Below, piece by piece: positions 50,754 through 58,054 of a stretch of DNA of 60,943 nucleotides. Positions within the stretch are counted from its first letter, which is position 1. Every line of letters starts with the position of its first letter. The stretch comes from Anaerolineae bacterium (GTDB taxonomy: Bacteria; Chloroflexota; Anaerolineae; Promineifilales; Promineifilaceae), in contig JAHDWK010000037.1 in the NCBI GenBank assembly GCA_023382655.1, forward strand, positions 1 to 60,943. The letters are read 5' to 3'. Made by a program: the position numbers and the translations under genes. The notes under the pieces were generated by a model. The model saw only the letters and a list, made by a program, of their open reading frames with translations, made no database searches and was not told where the DNA came from.

Positions 50754-52859
50754 ATGGACGTAAACAGCATGGGTCAAACGACCGTTGGTACCTACTTCAA
50801 ACAGTGGTGGCAAAACCTGCCGCCAACTCCCAAGAAGCGTTGGCGGACGACTTTAGGCATCTTTACCGCCATCTGGCTGGCCGGGGCCATACACGCACCC
50901 ACGGCCGTGACCGGGCTGGCGCGCGTAGAAGGGCCGTTCCGTCTGCTCATGGCATTGGGGATGGGCGGGTTCTCCTTCCTGTGGCGCTTCTTGAAGAGCA
51001 GCGGCGCCATCCAGGAGACGATGGACACTCCCAACCTGCTCTGGCTGCCGCTGGCGGTGGCCATGCCAGGCGCGATTGGTCTATTTCTCTATATCCTTAG
51101 CCAGCCGCCCAACCCATACTACGGTATCCAGAAAATGCTGGAAAGAGCCTCAAGTTCTCAAGGGCGGGTGGAAACAGAGGTGATGAGGGAGAAGTTGGGC
51201 ATGACACAAGGTGTGCCGCTGGTTCAGGTGGGCGAGGACAAGGCTGAGAGTCGAAGCCCTGAGCGTAGCCGAAGAGGAAGTGGGGGGGGAAGTAAAAAGA
51301 CCCTTATCGGCCTGGATTACGAACGATCTGAAGGACACGTAATGGTGGTTGCTCCGACTCGCGCCGGTAAGGGTTTGCACTTAACCTATACCCTGTGCCA
51401 CTATCCTGGCCCGGCGCTCGTCGTGGATCCAAAAGGCGAGCAGTTTGCCCGCACAGCCGCTCTGCGCCGCCGGTTGGTAGGGCCGGTTTACCGCATTCCC
51501 GGCCACCAGGTACATCTCTCTGCTTACTACCGCCACCTGCGTGACCGGGATGAGACGATAGAACTGCACTACCACCTGCTGCGACCGTGGACCAGCGCCG
51601 AACCGATCTTTGCCGAGAAAGCATTGTCGCTGTTTACGGCCGTAGGCCTTTATGCCGATGCCACACGGCTCAACCCGATTCGTCTTCTGCTTGACCTGGC
51701 CGAGAGCAACCCGGCCGAAGCGTTGGCGGCCTTACGCACAGTCGAAGCCGCCCGACGGCATGTGGACATCTTCACCAACGGCGCCGCGCCAGATGCGTAC
51801 CAGGAGGATAAGTTCGTCACCTCGGCTCTGGGCAACTTCACCACCCGACTGGCGCCTTACCAGAAACACATAGATACCATTGCCCCTCGTGACTTTCACC
51901 GGCATGACCTGATTGTTCCCCCAGACTGGGCGGCCCGGAATGCCACCATTTACATCACCTACAACCTGGGCGATTTACGCGGTGTTGGGGGGGTAGTGGC
52001 GGCCATCATTGCGGCTATTTTGCGCTACCACATGCGAGCACCACAAGAGTCACGGACGCAATCCCCATTGCGGGGCCAGAAGCAAAAGATGTTAGTTGCT
52101 ATTGATGAACTCCCGGCCGTGGGCTTGCGCAACATTGTTGATTACCTCTCTACTTGCGGGGGATACGGCATCACCCTGCTTTTGTACGTCCAGTCAGTAG
52201 CCCAACTACAGGGGTTATATGGTAAAGAGGGCTTGCGCGCCATCCTGTCTAACTGTGACCACCAGCTCTGGTACCCGGCGGCGGAGATGGAAACAGCCAG
52301 GTTCATGTCCGAATTATACGGCACGACCATGAAGGCCAATCCGATGCAATCTGCCTCGCGCAGCGCCCGCCGGCAGCAGGACAAAGAAGGCCAGGCGCAA
52401 ATGCAGACGAGTAACAACCAGGGGGCATCCTGGTCGTGGCGGGAAGGTGCAACCCTGTCACCCAACGAGATAATGGCCCTGCCTCAAGGCCAGGTGTTGG
52501 CCACAACTCTGGCCGGTCGGCGCTACGTCTTCCTGGGAGAGCGGTTGAACTCCATTCATCTGTTTGACCAACTGCCGCCACCGGACAGCCTGCATTTGCC
52601 GCAGCCTCTCTACCGGCCACGCCGGTACACGGATTGGAAAGCGATAACCGCAGCGCCGCCGCCGGCGACGGCCACAGACAGAGATGGCTCAAAGCCAGAA
52701 ACCCAGGAGAACCGGGCAGAATCGGACATCAGACCAGCCTTGCTGATGAGTAAGGGTGATGGGGGTGCCGCTGCCGCAGCCAACGCACCGAATAAACCGG
52801 AAACGGCCGCCAGACTGGATGATAGCAACCTGTCCGAGGCGGCGAAGTTGATGGGGTAA
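50754..52859 (+). CDS. TraG/VirD4-type coupling protein ATPase
   Basis: The ATG at 50754 follows AAGGGAGGGG; the in-frame extension to 50670 overlaps the relaxase and is rejected. The ~701-aa product has two N-terminal membrane segments (TTLGIFTAIWLAGAI region; LLWLPLAVAMPGAIGLFLYIL), Walker A VVAPTRAGKGLH, Walker B KMLVAIDELPAVG, and the CGGYGITLLLYVQSVAQLQGLYG region followed by NCDHQLWYPA, as in TraG/VirD4 coupling ATPases. It would pump relaxosome DNA to a secretion channel. A palindromic repeat at 51250-51277 is translated in frame just ahead of the Walker A motif. Confidence 0.9.
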   Translation: MDVNSMGQTTVGTYFKQWWQNLPPTPKKRWRTTLGIFTAIWLAGAIHAPTAVTGLARVEGPFRLLMALGMGGFSFLWRFLKSSGAIQETMDTPNLLWLPLAVAMPGAIGLFLYILSQPPNPYYGIQKMLERASSSQGRVETEVMREKLGMTQGVPLVQVGEDKAESRSPERSRRGSGGGSKKTLIGLDYERSEGHVMVVAPTRAGKGLHLTYTLCHYPGPALVVDPKGEQFARTAALRRRLVGPVYRIPGHQVHLSAYYRHLRDRDETIELHYHLLRPWTSAEPIFAEKALSLFTAVGLYADATRLNPIRLLLDLAESNPAEALAALRTVEAARRHVDIFTNGAAPDAYQEDKFVTSALGNFTTRLAPYQKHIDTIAPRDFHRHDLIVPPDWAARNATIYITYNLGDLRGVGGVVAAIIAAILRYHMRAPQESRTQSPLRGQKQKMLVAIDELPAVGLRNIVDYLSTCGGYGITLLLYVQSVAQLQGLYGKEGLRAILSNCDHQLWYPAAEMETARFMSELYGTTMKANPMQSASRSARRQQDKEGQAQMQTSNNQGASWSWREGATLSPNEIMALPQGQVLATTLAGRRYVFLGERLNSIHLFDQLPPPDSLHLPQPLYRPRRYTDWKAITAAPPPATATDRDGSKPETQENRAESDIRPALLMSKGDGGAAAAANAPNKPETAARLDDSNLSEAAKLMG
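51250..51277. repeat. In-frame palindromic repeat, copy 4
   Basis: GTCGAAGCCCTGAGCGTAGC and CGAAGAGG form the half-type (CTGAGCGTAGCCGAAG) of the same repeat family. It is read as SRSPERSRRG in a linker ahead of the coupling ATPase P-loop. Confidence 0.75.
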
Positions 52860-52875
52860 GGAGTATGAAATAGCC

Positions 52876-53583
52876 ATGACCCGAACCAGCCACCGCTGGC
52901 AGAGCAAACCGGGCAGCTTCGATGCCTTACATGCTGCCCAAATCTTCCCCTCAGACAATGAATATGGCATTCCTGACCTGGCGCATACGCCCGTTTGCCA
53001 GATACCTGCCTGGTTGATCCCTTACCGGCAGCGTATCCGCACCAATGAGCCGCCAGATGACGGCGCCGTGCATTTTTTCAGCGATGATTACCGCTTTGAG
53101 ACGGTGTGGAACCGGCCCTGGAAAGCGTTAGAAGCGTTAACACCTTACCAGATGGTGTTGACGCCGGACTTTTCCCTGTATCGGGATTGGCCGTTGATGC
53201 TGCAACTGTGGAACACTTACCGTAACCGCTGGTGTGGTCGTTTCTGGCAGGCCCAGGGTTTTGCCGTCATTCCTACGATTAGCTGGAGTACGGCCGTTTC
53301 CTACGGCTTCTGCTTTCTGGGTGTGCCCCGGCGCAGTCTGGTGGCGGTGTCGGCAGTGGGGGTCAACCTCGACGCGCCGCTGGAATACCGGCTGTTTATG
53401 GATGGGTTTACAGAGATGGTGCGACGGCTAGAGCCGTGGGTGGTATTGAGCTACGGCCGTTTGCCGGCAGTCTGTCATGATCTGGTCGAAGTGCTGACAT
53501 TCCCCACACGCTGGACGGATATCCGGGGGGCGCGGCGAGATGGTGTCAGGGTTTCGAGTGAACAGAGCCAAAGTGGGAAATGA
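52876..53583 (+). CDS. DUF4417 family protein
   Basis: TAAGGAG overlaps the end of the coupling-protein gene. The 235-aa product matches DUF4417: IPxWLIPYRQRIR, VHFFSDDYRFETVWNRPWKALEALTPYQMVLTPDFSLYRDWPLMLQLWNTYRNRWCGRFWQAQGFAVIPTISW, then a C-terminal Rossmann-like half (PWVVLSYGRLP). This family is common on phages and integrative elements; its biochemical role is unknown. The gene lies inside the tightly packed transfer operon. Confidence 0.8.
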   Translation: MTRTSHRWQSKPGSFDALHAAQIFPSDNEYGIPDLAHTPVCQIPAWLIPYRQRIRTNEPPDDGAVHFFSDDYRFETVWNRPWKALEALTPYQMVLTPDFSLYRDWPLMLQLWNTYRNRWCGRFWQAQGFAVIPTISWSTAVSYGFCFLGVPRRSLVAVSAVGVNLDAPLEYRLFMDGFTEMVRRLEPWVVLSYGRLPAVCHDLVEVLTFPTRWTDIRGARRDGVRVSSEQSQSGK

Positions 53584-53610
53584 GGGCCGGGGATGGTTTC
53601 ACCCCGGCCC
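53584..53610 (+). terminator. GC-rich hairpin after the DUF4417 gene
   Basis: The perfect 9-bp stem GGGCCGGGG / CCCCGGCCC with a 9-base loop begins right after the stop codon. TTACCC follows without a T-run, so it may slow rather than end transcription. Confidence 0.5.
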
Positions 53611-53638
53611 TTACCCTCAACTAAAACGAGGAATATCT

Positions 53639-54574
53639 ATGGCAAAATGGTGGCAAAGATTTGCCGATTTTTTACACACAGCGAACTTAATTCCTTTAGT
53701 GGTGCTGGTTTCCAGCTACCATTACTTTCACGCGTTGCGAAGTCATGATCCGGTGTTGGTGGCCATCCCTATCGCCCTTTTTGTGGATTTGCTTCATTTC
53801 AGAACGGTGCAGCAAGCCGTGAAATCTCGTACCAGTATGTGGCAGCTAACGGCCGTTTTTACGACACTGCTCACTTTTGGTTTGCAATATATCTTTTACA
53901 GCCAGCCGGGAGAGGGCGAGACTTTGGGTCGGTGGCAGGTGATCTTGTTTGCCAGCATCGTGCCGGTAGGGCTGGCTATCATGGCCTGGCATCACCAGGG
54001 GCGAGAACAGGAGCAAGTCACCGACTGGCAGAAGTTAATCGCCGAGGCGCAGCAGCGAGCAGAGGTGATGCAGCAGGAAGTAATGGGCGCGCAGACACGA
54101 GCAGACCAGACGGGGCGAGAAGCAGAAAGGGAGCGACAGCGGACAAATGAGATGCAGGCGCGAGCAGAAGCAGCGCAAACACAAGCAGTCAACATGCAAA
54201 ACCTGTTGGATAAAGTGCAGCAAGAAGCAGCCGCCGAGCATAAACGCGCCAACCAGATGCAGCAGGAAGCAGAAATTGAGGGTGAGCGGGCGGCGACGAT
54301 GCAAACGCAACTGGCGGCAATGCAAGTGCAGGCAGAGGAGATGCGGAGCCAGTTAGAACGGGTGCAGGCGGAAGCGAATCGCTGGCAAACTGCTGCTCAA
54401 GATTTGCAAACAATTGGTCAGGCATGGCAGGCGCTCAACCCGGAAATGCAAACGCTGGCCCTGTTCAACGCGCAGCTGTTGACGGCTCAGAATGCGGCAG
54501 AGAAGTTAGGCGTTCATGTGACCACTATCCGGCGCAAAGCCAGGCAACTTAACGGTGTGGGGGAGGAAAACTGA
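53639..54574 (+). CDS. Membrane-anchored coiled-coil protein with HTH-like C-terminus
   Basis: The ATG at 53639 follows CGAGGAATATCT; the upstream in-frame extension crosses a hairpin. The ~311-aa product has three or four N-terminal transmembrane segments (NLIPLVVLVSSYHYF, VAIPIALFVDLLHF, LTAVFTTLLTFGLQYIF, VILFASIVPVGLAIMAW). A ~150-residue Gln/Glu/Ala coiled coil made of repeated MQxxAExxQxxAxxMQ units follows. The last ~30 residues (NAAEKLGVHVTTIRRKARQLNG) look like a helix-turn-helix. It could tether element DNA or a relaxosome to the membrane. Its stop overlaps the start of paralog B (TGATG). Confidence 0.75.
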   Translation: MAKWWQRFADFLHTANLIPLVVLVSSYHYFHALRSHDPVLVAIPIALFVDLLHFRTVQQAVKSRTSMWQLTAVFTTLLTFGLQYIFYSQPGEGETLGRWQVILFASIVPVGLAIMAWHHQGREQEQVTDWQKLIAEAQQRAEVMQQEVMGAQTRADQTGREAERERQRTNEMQARAEAAQTQAVNMQNLLDKVQQEAAAEHKRANQMQQEAEIEGERAATMQTQLAAMQVQAEEMRSQLERVQAEANRWQTAAQDLQTIGQAWQALNPEMQTLALFNAQLLTAQNAAEKLGVHVTTIRRKARQLNGVGEEN

Positions 54575-57066
54575 TGGGTGGGCGTGGTGCGGCCAGCACG
54601 GGCGGAAATGGTTTTCTACCACCGGCAGAATTGGAAAAACTCCCCTATAACCTCACCAGCTTCGACGATCTGATGGGTGGGGCGGCCTTTCCTTTCCTGG
54701 AACAGACAAAACGCGCCTGGCGTATCCTGACCCAGCCTGTAGACGAAACTGCTGACCCCCACCCGGCGCACACATTTGGCAAGGCGGGTGAAACCCGCCC
54801 CCCCACCCTACGCTGGGTAAACGGCAGCCAGGTGAGTGACCTGTACGTGGATGGGATGACGACGGAGCAATTCCTGGAAGCTACGGGGTTGAAATTGGAT
54901 TTGCACAAAGGGGGCTTTGTTCTCTCCAAGCGCATCAGCCGGGTGATGCGGCCGCATTTTGTCAGTGGTTTCTTTGCACCTGAAGACGTAGACATTGCTT
55001 ACATGGAGCAATCTCAGGTAGAAGCCAAAGTGTGGGATGGTGCAGGCCTCATTTCCCGCCAAATGCTGCGAAAGCTTGCCCTGAGCGGCGATGACACAGC
55101 GCAAGCCGAAGGGATGGTCTTGTCCGAGGATTTATCACCGGCGAAGCGAGAACGACTGGAAACAGAACTGCGCCATGCCAGGCGGGTGGAGTTTACGGTG
55201 ATGACGCCCAAAGGCCAGGACAAAGGCCATGCCATTGTGGCCGATGATTTGCGCGATGAAAACGGCCGTCCCGTAGACTTCCTCCTCCCCCAGGACACCA
55301 AGAAAGAAGTACGGCTAGAAAATGGGCAAACTTTTGTCGGCCTCAGTTTCGTGCATGGTCACAACGATATGCGGCTGGACATCCAGAGCCTGATTAACCT
55401 GCACCCCTTTTTCCAGGAAGACCATCTGTTGGATTGGCTAAAAGATGAAGGACAGTTGTTTGTTCAGGCAGGGGAGACAGGGCAAGTGGCCGAAGCAATG
55501 GGCCGCATAGATCGCCATACGACGCTCGAAGAGGTGCAGGCCTGGCCGCTGCGCGAATATTTCGCCAGCGGCGGCCATCCCATGTGGTTCCGCAGCCACG
55601 TCAAGAGTCTCATGAACCAGCATCTGAAACGATTGAACCATTCGACGTTAGAAAAGATGCGGCTGCCCATTCCTGGTGGCCGTCACTATGTCATGCCGGC
55701 GGCCGTGGGGCAGCGAGCAGGGATAAAGGGGTTGGATGTACCCAGAGGACATATTCACATTGACGACAAGCGCGGCACAGCCTGGGTCAACGACGAAGAT
55801 TGGCTGGCGCTACCGGACTCACCCAAAGAAGAAGGAATCGCCGGGATTCTAGGTGGGGCTGACAACGACGATGCCCTCTGGCTGCATCCCTTCACTGATT
55901 ATGATGGGGAGCGGAAGGTGCTGGCGTGGAGAAGTCCCAACCAGGCGGGTGAGTATATCGTCTTGAAACCAACGGCTAATTCGCAGGCATTGCCGTGGAC
56001 GGCCGTTGGCGACCAGGCTGTTATTTACCCTGAAGCTGACAGTCGTAAACTGCCACCAAGAGTGGATTTCACCGACACCGATTACTTGGGTTTGGTTGAT
56101 CAAGGAACCGCCGGCGGTTTGGGAGAAGGCGAAGCGTACAGTGTGGAGGTGATGGCGGCGGCGATTGAGCGGGCGATTGCCAATCAAGGTGCGTTGGGCA
56201 TGTATTGCAATTCGTTGATGTTGAACAAGGCGCTGTACGGCCGTTTGCCGGCCAACCCCCCTGCCCCACTGGAAGACATTATTGACGGCGCCGTGAAAAC
56301 CGGCGTGGACTTAAGTCAGGTTGTGTTGTGGAACTATGCGAATTCCCGCGAGATTCTGGAAAGAAAAATCCCGATTCCAGCCATCCTGCATAAAAGGCTG
56401 AGTATTGACTGGTCGGATAAGGAAAACCGCCCTCCCCTGCCCCGAACGAGCGGTTTGGCCGGGATTGGCGCTGCCTCTGGCAGTGCCGCGCACTGGCTGG
56501 ACCGGCTGGAAGCGGGCGTGAAGGTACACATCCAGGCGATGCAGACGAAGCGGGATGAATTGGCGGCCCAGGCGCGGCCGCCGCAGGTTGTGCTGGATGT
56601 AGCGTTGGCCGATCCGGAGGCGGTGAAACTGGGAGCCGGGTTGAACAGAGCGTATGCGGCCGCTTTAAGGTTGGGCAAACTTGCCACCTCGACAAGCTCG
56701 GCGCAGGCTCTGAGCAACGCCGGAGGGGGTCAGCACGCCAATGTGCTGGAACGGGCCAAATATGCGGCTGAGGAATACCTGGCGCACTTTCCCCCGGAGC
56801 GGCGTGGGGCGATTTTGTTGGGAGCGTTGAACAGTGTATATGGAAAGGTGGATGGCGGGGTGGATACGGCCGTGTGGTTAGCCGGAGACAAGAATGAATA
56901 CGGCCAACTACAAACCAGTATTGCCCATCAAACCATCGAAGCACTGCGAGAGGCCGGGTTGTTGGACGACTTGATAATGACAAAGGAAGGGTTGATTGTC
57001 TATCCCTCGCCACTGGCGATAGAGGCATTTGATTCTGAAATCATACCAGGAGAAGGAGACAGGTGA
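54574..57066 (+). CDS. Putative RdRP/YonO-like polymerase, paralog B (830 aa)
   Basis: Translationally coupled to the preceding gene. Ordered motifs shared with paralog A are SKRISRVMRP (118-127), VWDGAGLIS (153-161), PKGQDKGHAIVADDL (212-226), PGGRHYVMPAAVG (367-379), GGADNDDALW (427-436), WRSPNQAGEY (452-461), ANQGALG (536-542) and IDGAVKTGVDL (570-580). In RdRP/YonO-type double-psi barrel polymerases a DGxGxIS motif, a KG motif, an Asp cluster that binds magnesium and a KTG segment occur in this order. The Asp cluster here is DxDD, which differs from DxDGD. The C-terminal quarter (after ~600) is helical. A palindromic repeat lies in frame near residues 706-718. Confidence 0.5.
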   Translation: MGGRGAASTGGNGFLPPAELEKLPYNLTSFDDLMGGAAFPFLEQTKRAWRILTQPVDETADPHPAHTFGKAGETRPPTLRWVNGSQVSDLYVDGMTTEQFLEATGLKLDLHKGGFVLSKRISRVMRPHFVSGFFAPEDVDIAYMEQSQVEAKVWDGAGLISRQMLRKLALSGDDTAQAEGMVLSEDLSPAKRERLETELRHARRVEFTVMTPKGQDKGHAIVADDLRDENGRPVDFLLPQDTKKEVRLENGQTFVGLSFVHGHNDMRLDIQSLINLHPFFQEDHLLDWLKDEGQLFVQAGETGQVAEAMGRIDRHTTLEEVQAWPLREYFASGGHPMWFRSHVKSLMNQHLKRLNHSTLEKMRLPIPGGRHYVMPAAVGQRAGIKGLDVPRGHIHIDDKRGTAWVNDEDWLALPDSPKEEGIAGILGGADNDDALWLHPFTDYDGERKVLAWRSPNQAGEYIVLKPTANSQALPWTAVGDQAVIYPEADSRKLPPRVDFTDTDYLGLVDQGTAGGLGEGEAYSVEVMAAAIERAIANQGALGMYCNSLMLNKALYGRLPANPPAPLEDIIDGAVKTGVDLSQVVLWNYANSREILERKIPIPAILHKRLSIDWSDKENRPPLPRTSGLAGIGAASGSAAHWLDRLEAGVKVHIQAMQTKRDELAAQARPPQVVLDVALADPEAVKLGAGLNRAYAAALRLGKLATSTSSAQALSNAGGGQHANVLERAKYAAEEYLAHFPPERRGAILLGALNSVYGKVDGGVDTAVWLAGDKNEYGQLQTSIAHQTIEALREAGLLDDLIMTKEGLIVYPSPLAIEAFDSEIIPGEGDR
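56688..56725. repeat. In-frame palindromic repeat, copy 5 (diverged)
   Basis: CTCGACAAGCTCGG and CTCTGAGCAACGCCGGAG surround a short loop. It is read as STSSAQALSNAG in paralog B and is degenerate compared with copy 1. Confidence 0.65.
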
Positions 57067-57299
57067 TGCAAGACGATGGCAAGATTCTGGCGCAGGTCTA
57101 CGAACTGATAGTGGGGAAAGAGGTGGCGAATGCCATTATAGAGATCTTCCAGCAGGATAAAATGCTGGCGGTGCAAATCATGGGTATTACCGTGAAGGCA
57201 GTCTTGAGCGATATGTCTGCCGCAGAGGCTAGAAAAGAGATTGATCTCCTAATAGCCGATTATGGGCAACCTCACGGCAGCATGACCGGGGAAGAGTAG
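57066..57299 (+). CDS. Small uncharacterised protein (77 aa) ending the transfer operon
   Basis: The ATG at 57066 shares a TGATG junction with the stop of paralog B, with AAGGAG just upstream, so it is translationally coupled. The product is helical (ILAQVYELIVGKEVANAIIEIFQQDKMLAVQIMGITVKAVLSDMSAAEARKEIDLLIADYG). No family is recognised. Coupling to the polymerase-like protein suggests a small partner subunit. Confidence 0.7.
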   Translation: MQDDGKILAQVYELIVGKEVANAIIEIFQQDKMLAVQIMGITVKAVLSDMSAAEARKEIDLLIADYGQPHGSMTGEE

Positions 57300-57366
57300 A
57301 AAAGCGCCCTATCGCTGGGCCGCAAATCCCCAAAGAACGAAACCTGTCCTGACCTGGTAACGGCCG

Positions 57367-57665
57367 TCACCCCAACCCACTTACCTCTGTTGCCAGCACA
57401 TTTGTCACCCCACTCTGCGGTTGTACCTGTTCCCGGATAAGCAAAAACCGCTCGGTACAGATGGTGGCCCGGTAACGGCCGTACACATGTGGGCTGACGA
57501 TCATGTTTATCATGCCGTCCTCGTCTTCCAATATCAGGAAATGAAACTCTTTAGCCGTCGGTGGTGATTGATGCACCACCAGCAGCCCGGCCCTCGTACC
57601 CGCTGCCCATCAGGAACGGCCGTGACTTCCCGGCTGCCCAGGATGTGATGTTTCCTTTTTCGCAT
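57367..57665 (-). pseudogene. Third dnaE2 3'-end fragment, frameshifted
   Basis: The minus strand reads RKHHILGSREVTAVPDGQ in one frame, then VVHQSPPTAKEFHFLILEDEDGMINMIVSPHVYGRYRA...GVTNVLA in another. This matches the last ~110 residues of the intact DnaE2 with several substitutions. It lies 68 bases past the transfer operon in the opposite orientation and has no start. Confidence 0.85.
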
Positions 57666-58054
57666 CAACAAAAAATCGGTAGTTAGGTGAGATTATCTCC
57701 AACCCCTACATGAGGACTCAGGAGCGCAAATTGGCTGAGGCAAAACAAAAAATCAATTCGCTCAATACTGCACTACATTTGGTGTTTTCAAGGGCAACAC
57801 GGCTTTGGCGCCAACACCCAAATATGGGGCAATTTTGCCGATTGTGCCTGATACTCCCATATATTTGGTGTGAGATAATCTCACTTGAGCACCAAATTAT
57901 CCGTCGCCACCACCTCCACCGCCCCTGATAAGGGAGCAAGTTAGATCACCATCAGGCCAATTGACCCGCAGCAGTACCTCTCCCAATTGCGGCGGTGGTG
58001 TTGGCTTCTCGTGTAAACGGGCATCCCTGACACCAGGCAAACGCCGTGACTTCA
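57666..58054. other. Structured non-coding stretch with nested inverted repeats
   Basis: No convincing gene is present. GAGAT-T-ATCTC (57689-57699) and GTGAGAT-A-ATCTCAC (57870-57884) are related palindromes. The second sits inside an outer pair ATTTGGTG / CACCAAAT (57863-57870 and 57890-57897). Another pair, ATTTGGTGTT / AACACCCAAAT, spans 57777-57823. Operator sites or a transfer origin are possible; no nic site is recognised. Confidence 0.45.

Noticed and set aside
57710..57928. 72-codon ORF in the structured region before GH127
   Set aside because: It has no ribosome-binding site, spans the inverted repeats, and its translation has no protein-like pattern.
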